From contig NZ_FNSK01000002.1 in NCBI RefSeq assembly GCF_900105075.1, positions 485,857 to 549,856 of the forward strand: DNA of 64,000 bases, written 5' to 3'. The notes under the pieces are model-generated. The model saw only the letters and a program-made list of their open reading frames with translations, had not been told where the DNA came from and did not search any database. The position numbers were made by a program, and so were the translations under genes. Below, in pieces: positions 52,886-60,578 of this stretch; the first letter of the stretch is position 1, and each line of letters starts with the position of its first letter. The stretch is from Rhodobacter sp. 24-YEA-8. GTDB lineage: Bacteria; Pseudomonadota; Alphaproteobacteria; Rhodobacterales; Rhodobacteraceae.

Positions 52886-54433
52886 TCAGCCCTCCAGCCG
52901 TTCCATGAGACCGCGATGGCGGTCCATGGTCGGGCGCAGGTTCTGGTACACCTCCTGCCAGATCGAGAAGAACTCCATATAGCGTTCATGGGCAGCGGGG
53001 TCGGGGTCGATGGTCTCGCGGATGCTGACGATATCGGCGAGCGGCGTGACCGGATCGGGATAGATCCCGGCAGCAACCGCCGCCAGAACCGCATCGCCTA
53101 CGGGCGCGGCCTCGCCAATGTCCGGCACCTGAAGCGGGCGGTTTACCACATTGGCGGTGATCTGGTTCCAGAACCGGCTTTTGGTCGGGCCGCCATTCAG
53201 CACCAGCGTGTCGATCTCGGCCCCGGCCTCGGTGGCGATGCGGAAGTTCGACAGCAGATCGAAGGCCACGCCCTCGATCAGGGCACGGATCATATCGGCG
53301 CGGCCGGTGGTCGGACGCACCCCGAAGAAGACGCCGGTCGCATTGCTGTTCCAGTTCGGGGCAAGCGAATTGCCCAGATAGGGGAGATACAAAAGCCCGT
53401 TCGCACCGGGCGGCACATGGCGGGCCTGGGCGGTGAAGAGATCGAAGACATTCTCGCCCATCCGCTCGGCCAGCTGCCATTCGCTGTCGCCCCACTGATC
53501 GCGGAACCATTTCAGCGATGCGCCGGTAAAGGCCATCGGTGCATCGAACATCGTCAGTCCCGGCAGCACATGCGGCCATTTCAGGATGCGGAATTCATCA
53601 AGGCGCTGTTCGGTCGGGATGATGACGCCGAGGTTTGAGCCGGTCCCCATCGAATAGAAGGCCTGACCGGGCCGCGTCACCCCCACCCCAAGCGCCGCAG
53701 CGCTGATATCAGTGCCGCCCGCCGCGACCGGGGTGCCCGCCCGCAGCCCGGTTTCCTCGGCGGCGCGGCGCGTCACTTCGCCGACCACCTCATGGCTCTG
53801 GTAAAGACGGGGCAGCTTTTCGATCGGAATGCCGATCGCCTCGGCGGCTTTGGCGTTCCAGGCGGCTTTCTGATATTCATAGGCATAGCAGAGCCCCGCA
53901 TCGCCCGTGTTCATCGTGAAAGCACCCGACATGCGGAAGGTGCAATAGCCCGAGGGCGAGAGGAATTTATGGGTGGCCGCAAAGATATGCGGCTCATGTT
54001 TCGCCATCCACAGCGCCTTGGGGTCGATGAACCAGGGCGCCACGCGGTTGCCGTTGATACGGTTGATCTCGCTTTCGCCCACCCGGCGGCGGATGTCGTC
54101 GCATTCGGCCTCTGACCGGCTGTCCATCCAGATCATCGCCGGGCGCAGCGGCTGGCCCTTGTCGTTTACGGGAAGGGTGACGCCGACCAGACCCGAGATC
54201 GCGACCCCTGCGATCCGGTCTGCGAAATTTCCCTGTTCCAGACATTGCCGGATCGCCGAGACCACAGCCGACCAGTAATTGTCGGCCTCCTGCTCGGCCC
54301 AGCCCGGACGCGGGTGAAAGAGCGGATGTTCCTGTGAGCCGAAAGCGACGATCTTGCCGCTCTGGGTGTCAAGGATGGATGCCTTGACATTGGTTGTGCC
54401 GATATCGACGCCAAGCGTCAGATGTCCGTTCAT
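52886..54433 (-). CDS. FGGY-family carbohydrate kinase
   Basis: A 515-residue sugar or polyol kinase. The N-terminal ATPase-fold block LGVDIGTTNVKASILD, the middle MIWMDSRSE, the nucleotide-binding AAGGTDISAAALGVG and the C-terminal LNGGPTKSRFWNQITANVVNRPL are FGGY hallmarks. The sequence is nearer to xylulokinase-like members than to GlpK, but the substrate cannot be named. Placement inside the ABC operon implies phosphorylation of the imported compound. AI-2 kinase (LsrK-like) and erythritol kinase are alternatives suggested only by gene order. Confidence 0.9.
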   Translation of the reverse strand: MNGHLTLGVDIGTTNVKASILDTQSGKIVAFGSQEHPLFHPRPGWAEQEADNYWSAVVSAIRQCLEQGNFADRIAGVAISGLVGVTLPVNDKGQPLRPAMIWMDSRSEAECDDIRRRVGESEINRINGNRVAPWFIDPKALWMAKHEPHIFAATHKFLSPSGYCTFRMSGAFTMNTGDAGLCYAYEYQKAAWNAKAAEAIGIPIEKLPRLYQSHEVVGEVTRRAAEETGLRAGTPVAAGGTDISAAALGVGVTRPGQAFYSMGTGSNLGVIIPTEQRLDEFRILKWPHVLPGLTMFDAPMAFTGASLKWFRDQWGDSEWQLAERMGENVFDLFTAQARHVPPGANGLLYLPYLGNSLAPNWNSNATGVFFGVRPTTGRADMIRALIEGVAFDLLSNFRIATEAGAEIDTLVLNGGPTKSRFWNQITANVVNRPLQVPDIGEAAPVGDAVLAAVAAGIYPDPVTPLADIVSIRETIDPDPAAHERYMEFFSIWQEVYQNLRPTMDRHRGLMERLEG

Positions 54434-54461
54434 TACTGTCTCCTCCCGTTATCTCCGCCGC

Positions 54462-55481
54462 TCAGGACGGTTTTGCCTTGTTCAGCACCCGCGTCAGGAT
54501 GACGGTTGCGATCAGGGCTATGCCAATGGCGAGGTTCTGATACCATGTCGCGATCCCCCAGATCGCGAGCAGATTGAGCCCCGCAGAAAATGTCACCGCC
54601 GAGAGCAGGACGTTCGGGATCGACCCGGTGCCGCCCGCGAGGCTGATCCCGCCGATGACGGCGATGGTGATGGCGATCAGCTCATAGCCCTGCGCCAGGG
54701 CCGGCTCGACCGACATCAGCCGGGCGGTGAACAGCACACCCGCCAGTGCCGCGCAGAAGCCGCTGATCACAAAGGCAGCAATCACGATCAGCCCGGTATT
54801 GATGCCGCTGTAACGCGCGGCTTTTTCATTGCCGCCTATGGCCATCAGCCTGCGGCCGAAAACCGTTCCGCTGAGGGTAAGATGCAGCAGGACCGCCATG
54901 GCAAGGAACAGAATGAAGCCCACCGGCAGGCCGAAGAACACGGCCTCGCCCAGCCAGCGCATCAGCCCTTCGGAGTAATAGACCGGCGCGCCATTGGTGA
55001 TCAGATAGCTGACGCCGCGCAGGGCGGTCATGGTGATCAGGGTGAAGATGAAAGAGGTGATCTTCAGCCCGACGGAGCCAAGCCCGTTCAGCAGCCCGAG
55101 CAGCGCCCCGCTTGCCAGGCAAAGCCCGATGGCCAGCGTTTCCGGGCCGGCAAATGTATTGCCGCGCACCATCCAGCGAAATCCGAGATATCGCCCGGCT
55201 TCGGTTGTCAGCAGCACACCTGCAATCACCGAAAAGACCATGACCGAGGCAATCGACAGATCGATCCGCCCGGTCAGCAGCACCACCGAAAAACCGGTGG
55301 CCAGCAGCCCGACCACTGCGGCATTGCGCAGGACATTGGCGATGTTATTGCCACTGAGAAAGACCGGGCTGGTCATCAGGCCCAGGGCCAGGATCAGCAC
55401 GAGCAACCACAAAAGCGGGTTGCCGATCAGCTGGGCTATGATCGCAGGCCCCCTGTGGCGGGGCGTCGTTGCAATGCTCAT
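54462..55481 (-). CDS. CUT2-family sugar ABC importer permease 1
   Basis: A 339-residue inner-membrane permease of the RbsC/BPD_transp_2 type with about nine to ten helices. Typical blocks are GNNIANVLRNAAVVGLLATGFSVVLLTGRIDLS, GLKITSFIFTLITMTALRGVSYL and AAFVISGFCAALAGVLFTARL. It pairs with the second permease, whose stop codon overlaps its start by four bases. Confidence 0.93.
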   Translation of the reverse strand: MSIATTPRHRGPAIIAQLIGNPLLWLLVLILALGLMTSPVFLSGNNIANVLRNAAVVGLLATGFSVVLLTGRIDLSIASVMVFSVIAGVLLTTEAGRYLGFRWMVRGNTFAGPETLAIGLCLASGALLGLLNGLGSVGLKITSFIFTLITMTALRGVSYLITNGAPVYYSEGLMRWLGEAVFFGLPVGFILFLAMAVLLHLTLSGTVFGRRLMAIGGNEKAARYSGINTGLIVIAAFVISGFCAALAGVLFTARLMSVEPALAQGYELIAITIAVIGGISLAGGTGSIPNVLLSAVTFSAGLNLLAIWGIATWYQNLAIGIALIATVILTRVLNKAKPS

Positions 55482-56476
55482 CGCACATCAATCCTTTTGC
55501 TGAAACCCGGGGCCACGACCGCAAGGATCACCAGCCCGGTCACCACCTGCTGCATGTAGAAACTGACCCCGGCCTGGTTCAGCAGATTGTTGATGCAGCC
55601 GATGATCAGCGTGGCAAGAACCGCCCCCCGGACCGAGCCGACACCGCCGGAAAGCGCCGCACCGCCAAGGACCGCGACCGCCAGAACCTTCAGTTCCAGC
55701 CCCACAAAACCGGCAGGGTTGATATAACCCAGACGCGCGCTTTCAATCAGGCCGACCAGCGCTGCGGCAAGGCCCGAAAGGGCGAAAACCGTCAGGCGGA
55801 CTTTCCAGGTCTGAACACCGGACAGTTCCGCGGCCCGTGCATTGCCGCCGGTGGCATAAAGCCTGCGCCCGAAGCTGGCCGATCCGGTCAGCACCAGCGC
55901 GACAGCCGCCGCCAGCAGGAACAGGGCAACCGGCACCGGCAGACCGGCAATCGCGCCGCGCCCGAACCAGAGGAATTCCGGCATGGCATTCGGGTAGCTC
56001 GCCTGTCCGCGTGAGATGATATTCGCCAGCGCGCTGGCGATCCCCATAGTGGCAAGGGTCACGATCAGTGAAGACAGCCGCAGCGCGGCCACCAGGATCC
56101 CGTTGATCAGCCCGAGGACCAGCCCGGTCAGCAGAACCGCACCGATCACCATGACCGGAGAGCCCCCCGGCAGCAAGACGCCGCCGATCACGGTCGAAAG
56201 CACCGCAATCCCCGCGACAGAAAGGTCAATTTCGCCGGTGATGATCACCATGGTCATGCCGAGCGCCAGGATCCCGACCCCGGCAACCGAGGTCAGGATC
56301 ACCATGGCGTTGCCGGGGCTGGCAAATCCGGGAAACAGCAGTGCGCCAGTCACCAGCAGCGCGATCAGCACTAAAAAGCGGCTCAGGTCACCGCCACCGC
56401 TCCCGAAGGCCCGGGCAAAGCGGGGCCCAGCCCGCATAAAAACTGCGGGGCTGTGAGTTTTCTGAATGTCAGACAA
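55478..56476 (-). CDS. CUT2-family sugar ABC importer permease 2
   Basis: An RbsC-type permease of about 332 residues with the same topology as its partner; recognisable blocks are GMTMVIITGEIDLSVAGIAVLS, SLIVTLATMGIASALANIIS and GVGSVRGAVLATLIIGCINN. The start at the TTG (MSDIQKTHSP...) is preferred because CGGAG lies seven bases upstream; an ATG 13 codons later has no clear ribosome site, and the longer open frame upstream is not family-like. The two permeases may form a heterodimer. Confidence 0.9.
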   Translation of the reverse strand: MSDIQKTHSPAVFMRAGPRFARAFGSGGGDLSRFLVLIALLVTGALLFPGFASPGNAMVILTSVAGVGILALGMTMVIITGEIDLSVAGIAVLSTVIGGVLLPGGSPVMVIGAVLLTGLVLGLINGILVAALRLSSLIVTLATMGIASALANIISRGQASYPNAMPEFLWFGRGAIAGLPVPVALFLLAAAVALVLTGSASFGRRLYATGGNARAAELSGVQTWKVRLTVFALSGLAAALVGLIESARLGYINPAGFVGLELKVLAVAVLGGAALSGGVGSVRGAVLATLIIGCINNLLNQAGVSFYMQQVVTGLVILAVVAPGFSKRIDVR

Positions 56477-56516
56477 GGGAAGGCTCCGTTGGCAAGGGCT
56501 GCGGAGGAAACCGGCA

Positions 56517-56545
56517 GCTTCCGGATGGCAAAGCCAGCCGGAAGC
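56517..56545 (-). other. Intercistronic stem between binding-protein and permease genes
   Basis: GCTTCCGG / CCGGAAGC with a 13-base loop in the 91-base gap. Stems here often protect the upstream binding-protein mRNA and lower permease expression. Confidence 0.45.
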
Positions 56546-56567
56546 ACACCGTCGGATCCGTGGCCGC

Positions 56568-57872
56568 TCAGGCGACGGCGGGACCGTAAGCATAGGGCCA
56601 TTCGGCCGGCGTCATGGTCTCGACCCCTTCGATGGTCATCTTCTCACGGGTGATCATCGGCAGGTTCGGAGTCAGCACCAGACGCGGCGGTGCGGCATTC
56701 AGCCCCTCTTTCGCACCGATATGCAGAAGGACGGTTCGGATCCCGATATCACCGATCAGCGGCGTATAGGGGGAGACCATGGCGATATTGCCCTGTTCCA
56801 CCTCATGCAGCACCTCTTTCGCATCATCATTGGCGAGGATGGCGATACGCTTGCCATCAGGCGCGGAATCGAGCCGGTTCCCTTCGCGGATCGCATCGAG
56901 TGCGCCCATTGCCTCTTCGCCGCCGGTATTGAAGCTGACCGAGACATCGCGGATCGCCTGAAGCGCATCCACCGTGGACTGGAATGCAAGCGAGCGCTGG
57001 CTGTTGGTGTGGTAATTTCCTGCAATCTCAAAGCCTTCTTCCTGGCCGATCACCTGCAGGAACGCGCCGGTGCGGATGGAATCGGCAGTGCTGCCCAGAT
57101 CCTTGCGGTTGAGGATGATCTTGCCGGTCTGGCCGGAATGTTTGAGATAAAGCCCCTGTTGCAGACCATTCGCGTAGAAATTCCCCAGAACTTCCGAACT
57201 GATCTTTTGCGACGAGGTGCGGCGGTCAACGCTGACCACCGGAATGCCGGCATCAATGGCACGATCCACCGGCGGCCCCATCGGTGCCTCGCGCGAAGGC
57301 CAGAGGACGATCCCGTCAAACTGGCGCGTCACCCAGGTATCAATGATCTGGCCCATCTTGTTGTCATCGAATTCTGCATCGACGACTTCGATCTCGATAT
57401 TCGGGTGACGCGCTGCCTCCCAGGCTGCGGTATCTGCAAGCGCAATCAGCCAGGGATGATTGAAGCCGTGGAAGACGAAGCCGATCTTATAGGTCTTCGC
57501 CGGGTCCAGCACCGGCCCCTCGGGAAGAGGAATGTAATCGGTGAAAGGAGCCTTGATCTCGAGCTTGCTATAGGGTCCGGTAAAGGTTGCGCCCATGCCC
57601 GGCTTCCAGTCAAAGCCATCGACCAGATCAGCCACCGGATAGACTTCGAGGTAATCGGCGAAAGCGTCGCGGTCATAAAGTGCGGCGACAGAGGCGTTTT
57701 TCATCCCCTCGGCGGCGGACGCTGCATATTGCGCGATCAGGGCGTTCAGGACGCTGTGCACCCCCCCGCCTGTCTGAGCCTGCGCGAGATGCGGCAAAAT
57801 TCCGGCTGGTATGGCTGCAAGAGCCGTCGATGCCAATGCGCTGCCAAGCACGCTGCGGCGTGTCAGTTTCAT
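56568..57872 (-). CDS. Periplasmic sugar-binding protein of the ABC importer (Tat signal)
   Basis: A 434-residue substrate-binding protein. The N-terminus MKLTRRSVLGSALASTALAA carries a twin-arginine-type motif, suggesting folded export, with cleavage near HLAQAQ. The mature part is a type I periplasmic binding fold: IGFVFHGFNHPWLIALADTA, VVDAEFDDNKMGQIIDTWVT and FDGIVLWPSREA. It is longer than the usual 320-350 residues, mainly through an N-terminal extension of about 80 residues before the first fold. First ABC gene after the ferredoxin; a MocB-like role in the pathway is possible. Confidence 0.9.
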   Translation of the reverse strand: MKLTRRSVLGSALASTALAAIPAGILPHLAQAQTGGGVHSVLNALIAQYAASAAEGMKNASVAALYDRDAFADYLEVYPVADLVDGFDWKPGMGATFTGPYSKLEIKAPFTDYIPLPEGPVLDPAKTYKIGFVFHGFNHPWLIALADTAAWEAARHPNIEIEVVDAEFDDNKMGQIIDTWVTRQFDGIVLWPSREAPMGPPVDRAIDAGIPVVSVDRRTSSQKISSEVLGNFYANGLQQGLYLKHSGQTGKIILNRKDLGSTADSIRTGAFLQVIGQEEGFEIAGNYHTNSQRSLAFQSTVDALQAIRDVSVSFNTGGEEAMGALDAIREGNRLDSAPDGKRIAILANDDAKEVLHEVEQGNIAMVSPYTPLIGDIGIRTVLLHIGAKEGLNAAPPRLVLTPNLPMITREKMTIEGVETMTPAEWPYAYGPAVA

Positions 57873-57933
57873 CTGTTCCTCCCTTGGTTTTTTTCTGCGC
57901 TGCGCGTCTCCTCCGACGCAGCGCCCTGTCTCA

Positions 57934-58260
57934 TCAGCCCAGCAGAACCATCACCTGTCCGTTCTCAACCCGGGTAGGATAGGTCTGCAGGGATTTCGTC
58001 GCAGGAGGTGACAGGTTGGCGCCGGTACGGATATCAAACAGCGCCTGGTGCAGGGGGCATTCGATGATATGACCATCGAGATAGCCCTCTGACATGAAGG
58101 CATGTTCATGGCTGCAAATGCCGGCCGAAGCGTAAAAGGTGCCACCAGCATTATAGACCGCGACACAGCGGCCCTCATGATCGAAACGCATCGCGTCGCC
58201 GTCATCCAGCTCGGCAACAGAAACAGCAGTGACCCAGGTGCCAGTTGTAGTGCCTGTCAT
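57934..58260 (-). CDS. mocE: MocE-type Rieske [2Fe-2S] ferredoxin
   Basis: A 108-residue soluble Rieske ferredoxin. Cluster ligands are in CSHEH and CPLHQ (Cys-X-His and Cys-X2-His). The order W-V-(x)-V-LDDGDAMRFDHEGRCVAVY followed by the Rieske core and LQTYPTRVENGQV resembles the MocE ferredoxin of rhizopine degradation. It would carry electrons from the ferredoxin reductase to the desaturase-like oxygenase encoded further along the same strand. GGAGTAG precedes the ATG. The ABC binding-protein gene starts 61 bases downstream. Confidence 0.85.
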   Translation of the reverse strand: MTGTTTGTWVTAVSVAELDDGDAMRFDHEGRCVAVYNAGGTFYASAGICSHEHAFMSEGYLDGHIIECPLHQALFDIRTGANLSPPATKSLQTYPTRVENGQVMVLLG

Positions 58261-59374
58261 AATCTACTCCCTACTTACACCTTTCCGTAGCCGCAGGGAT
58301 GCCAGGGCGCATAATTCATTTATCAAATGCCGCCATTGCAGAAAGCACAGGGTGGCTTTGGGCCAGCGCGAATGTCAGACTGCAAAGGCCGCCGGTGACA
58401 GCGGTCCGACCCCGGATTTTCACGATGCGATTTACCTGTCTGGCATGCACGCCGTTCCGCGAGGGAGGTTTGCCACGCGAGCGTACCTCCGCTGCCCGCA
58501 CAGGCCATGTCGGGAAAGCTGAGCAGGTGTAGACGCCGTCACAGAACCCCGCCTCCCGGTGAAGATGTGGGCCATGCAGTTAGGTCAGCCAGATGGTCGG
58601 AGCGTTCGATGCTGCATTGACCGGTCCGGTCCGGTCCGATGCCGGCTGCTGCGCGATAAGTGTGTTATACGCTTCTCGGTCCGGACCCTGATCTCGCGGC
58701 CCGGACCTTTGCCATTCCGAAGCAGGCCCTTCAGGGGGTTTGCAGGTGTCGACGAAGAGCGCAGGACGGGCATGGGCAGTTTCGTTGCACCAGTTTTGAA
58801 CGGGCAGGGCGATGCGGTTGACGGCCTGCCCGTTACCGGACAGGCCCGCAGGCTGACCGTCACGCGGATCGATGGTTCAGGGGGCAGCCTGCCTCGGTGC
58901 GCGTTTGAAGTGACGCACTCAACCTCCGCTGTGGCGGATATCAGTTCCTGCCGGATATCGGGCAAATAGGGCATCTGCGCCAATGGCTGGGGCGAACGGG
59001 GCGCACCATTCCCCTGAAACTGCCGGGCGGTTGCCCCTGACGCCGATGAGAGCTCTGACGCGGCCGCGTTCTTTACCGAACGGATCGTGACCTGCGTCAG
59101 GCCATATGTCGCGCAGGAATCGCGATATTCGGTGACGTTGGCTGCAGACCCTGGCACAAAGGCTGTGTTCTGTCCGTCAGGCCGCGCAATCGGATCGAAA
59201 AGCCCCTGGGCTGAGCCATTATCGTTGATGGCCTGGTACAGCCCAACGGACGCGGCATCGAATGGGGGAGGTTGCGCTTGTCCTGACGATGGCTGCCAGA
59301 ACCATCCTTCGGCTGCCCCGGTGGCGCATCGCCTGACAGGAAAACACCTGCCAGACTGTAATCTTTCCGCCCTG
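58261..59374. other. 1.1-kb gap without a convincing gene
   Basis: It separates the dehydratase operon from the ferredoxin/ABC series. The minus strand has a long open frame (58585-59610), but its first part lies antisense-free inside the SDR gene in another frame and its last part is arginine/proline/serine-rich. Only a middle stretch (about 59050-59290, ...GLYQAINDNGSAQGLFDPIA...) looks protein-like. I read this as a decayed gene or a long control region. No T-rich terminator was found. Confidence 0.4.
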
Positions 59375-60133
59375 TCAGAGACATTCTCCGCCATCGGCGA
59401 CCAGCGCGAGGCCGGTGACGAAACGCGACTGATCGGAGCCGAGGTAAAGCACCGCTGCTGCGACCTCTTCGACCGTGCCGAAACGCCCGGCGGGGATCGC
59501 GGTGGAGATATAGGCCTCAAGCCCGGCCCGCCCGCCCATCTGGCGTTCAAACCCGGCGTTGAACGGGGTGTCGATAAAGCCGGGGCAAAGCGCATTGACC
59601 CGGATTCCATCTTTCGCGAAATCCTTCGCCATCTGTTTTACCATGGCGACGGCGGCGTGTTTCGTCACCGCATAGGCGATCATCCCGGCATCATATTGCA
59701 CCCCGGAATTTGACGCGGTGATGATGATCGAGCCGCTTTTCTGCGCCTGCATCTGCGTGATCACCGCCTGTGCCGCCACGAAATGCGACCGCACATTCAT
59801 CACCCATGAGGCATCCATCTGATCAGGGCTCACCTGATCGAGCCGGCCTTCGATCTGGATCCCGGCATGGGAATGCAGCACGTCGATCCGCCCGTGGCGG
59901 GTGATGACCTCATGGATCGCCGCGCGGATCGCAGCCGTGTCGGTCATGTCGAGCGCCATCGCCTCGGCGCGCTGGCCGGAGGCGGTGATCTCTGCGGCCA
60001 CCAGACCGGCGGCGGCACCATCGCGGTCGGTCACCACCACCATCGCCCCCGCCCCGGCCAGTGCCTGGGCCGAACCGCGCCCGATCCCCGATCCGGCCCC
60101 GGTGACAAAGGCGATTTTTCCGTCAAGCCGCAT
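59375..60133 (-). CDS. Short-chain dehydrogenase/reductase
   Basis: A 252-residue SDR with NAD(P) motif VTGAGSGIGRGSAQALAGAG, the structural HSHAGI block (NNAG position, here altered to SHAG), catalytic Ser in IITASNSG and Tyr-X3-Lys in YAVTKHA, and the C-terminal LYLGSDQSRFVTGLALVADGG. Probably oxidises a polyol or reduces an aldehyde. It is the last gene of the dehydratase operon, 13 bases after the small subunit. Confidence 0.9.
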   Translation of the reverse strand: MRLDGKIAFVTGAGSGIGRGSAQALAGAGAMVVVTDRDGAAAGLVAAEITASGQRAEAMALDMTDTAAIRAAIHEVITRHGRIDVLHSHAGIQIEGRLDQVSPDQMDASWVMNVRSHFVAAQAVITQMQAQKSGSIIITASNSGVQYDAGMIAYAVTKHAAVAMVKQMAKDFAKDGIRVNALCPGFIDTPFNAGFERQMGGRAGLEAYISTAIPAGRFGTVEEVAAAVLYLGSDQSRFVTGLALVADGGECL

Positions 60134-60146
60134 CTTGGGCCTCCTT

Positions 60147-60578
60147 TCAGCCGGGCATCAGACCGCGGCGCTGGTAATGGATCGCGGCGGTTTCAAGAAA
60201 TTCCGCCAGCTTTTCGGCACCGTGGTCACGGCGCAGCATCGCGGCCCGGGCGCGCAGCGTGGCGCTGTCTTTCACCCGCCCCGGCCGCAGCATCTCATAG
60301 GTTTCCATGATGAGATCCTGCGGCACATGGACCAGCTCGGCGGCGCGTTCGAGATTCGCGGCCAGCGCCGCGCGGCCGGCATCGCGGGCAATCTCGGCCT
60401 GGGCCAGCAGCGCCTGTGGCGTGATGCGCAGGTCTTCGATGGTGACCTCGCCCGTCATCACGGCGTCAAGCGTCAATGCGTCAAGCGGCTTGCCGCGCGC
60501 GCCACGCACCCGGTCGGGCGCAGTTTCGGCCAGGGGGAAATCGGCGCGTGTCAGGGCGCGGGGTGGTCTGGTGGTCAT
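60147..60578 (-). CDS. pduE: Diol/glycerol dehydratase small (gamma) subunit
   Basis: A 143-residue subunit of a B12-dependent dehydratase. The family pattern is clear: FPLAETAPDRVRGARGKPLD, then DAVMTGEVTIEDLRITPQAL, AEIARDAGRAALAANLERAAEL and VPQDLIMETYEMLRPGR. Its start overlaps the stop of the fused large/medium subunit by four bases. Together they form the adenosylcobalamin-dependent enzyme that turns a vicinal diol into an aldehyde. Confidence 0.92.
   Translation of the reverse strand: MTTRPPRALTRADFPLAETAPDRVRGARGKPLDALTLDAVMTGEVTIEDLRITPQALLAQAEIARDAGRAALAANLERAAELVHVPQDLIMETYEMLRPGRVKDSATLRARAAMLRRDHGAEKLAEFLETAAIHYQRRGLMPG

Noticed and set aside
51390..57872. Assignment of the ABC/kinase genes as an AI-2 (Lsr) system
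   Set aside because: The ATPase, two permeases, binding protein and FGGY kinase fit, but the binding protein is about 90 residues too long, lsrF/lsrG/lsrR are absent, and the operon is linked to oxygenase and ferredoxin genes.
58585..59610. 341-codon minus-strand open frame as a real gene
   Set aside because: Its N-terminal part runs out of frame within the SDR gene and its C-terminal part is low-complexity Arg/Ser/Pro; only kept as a possible decayed sequence.
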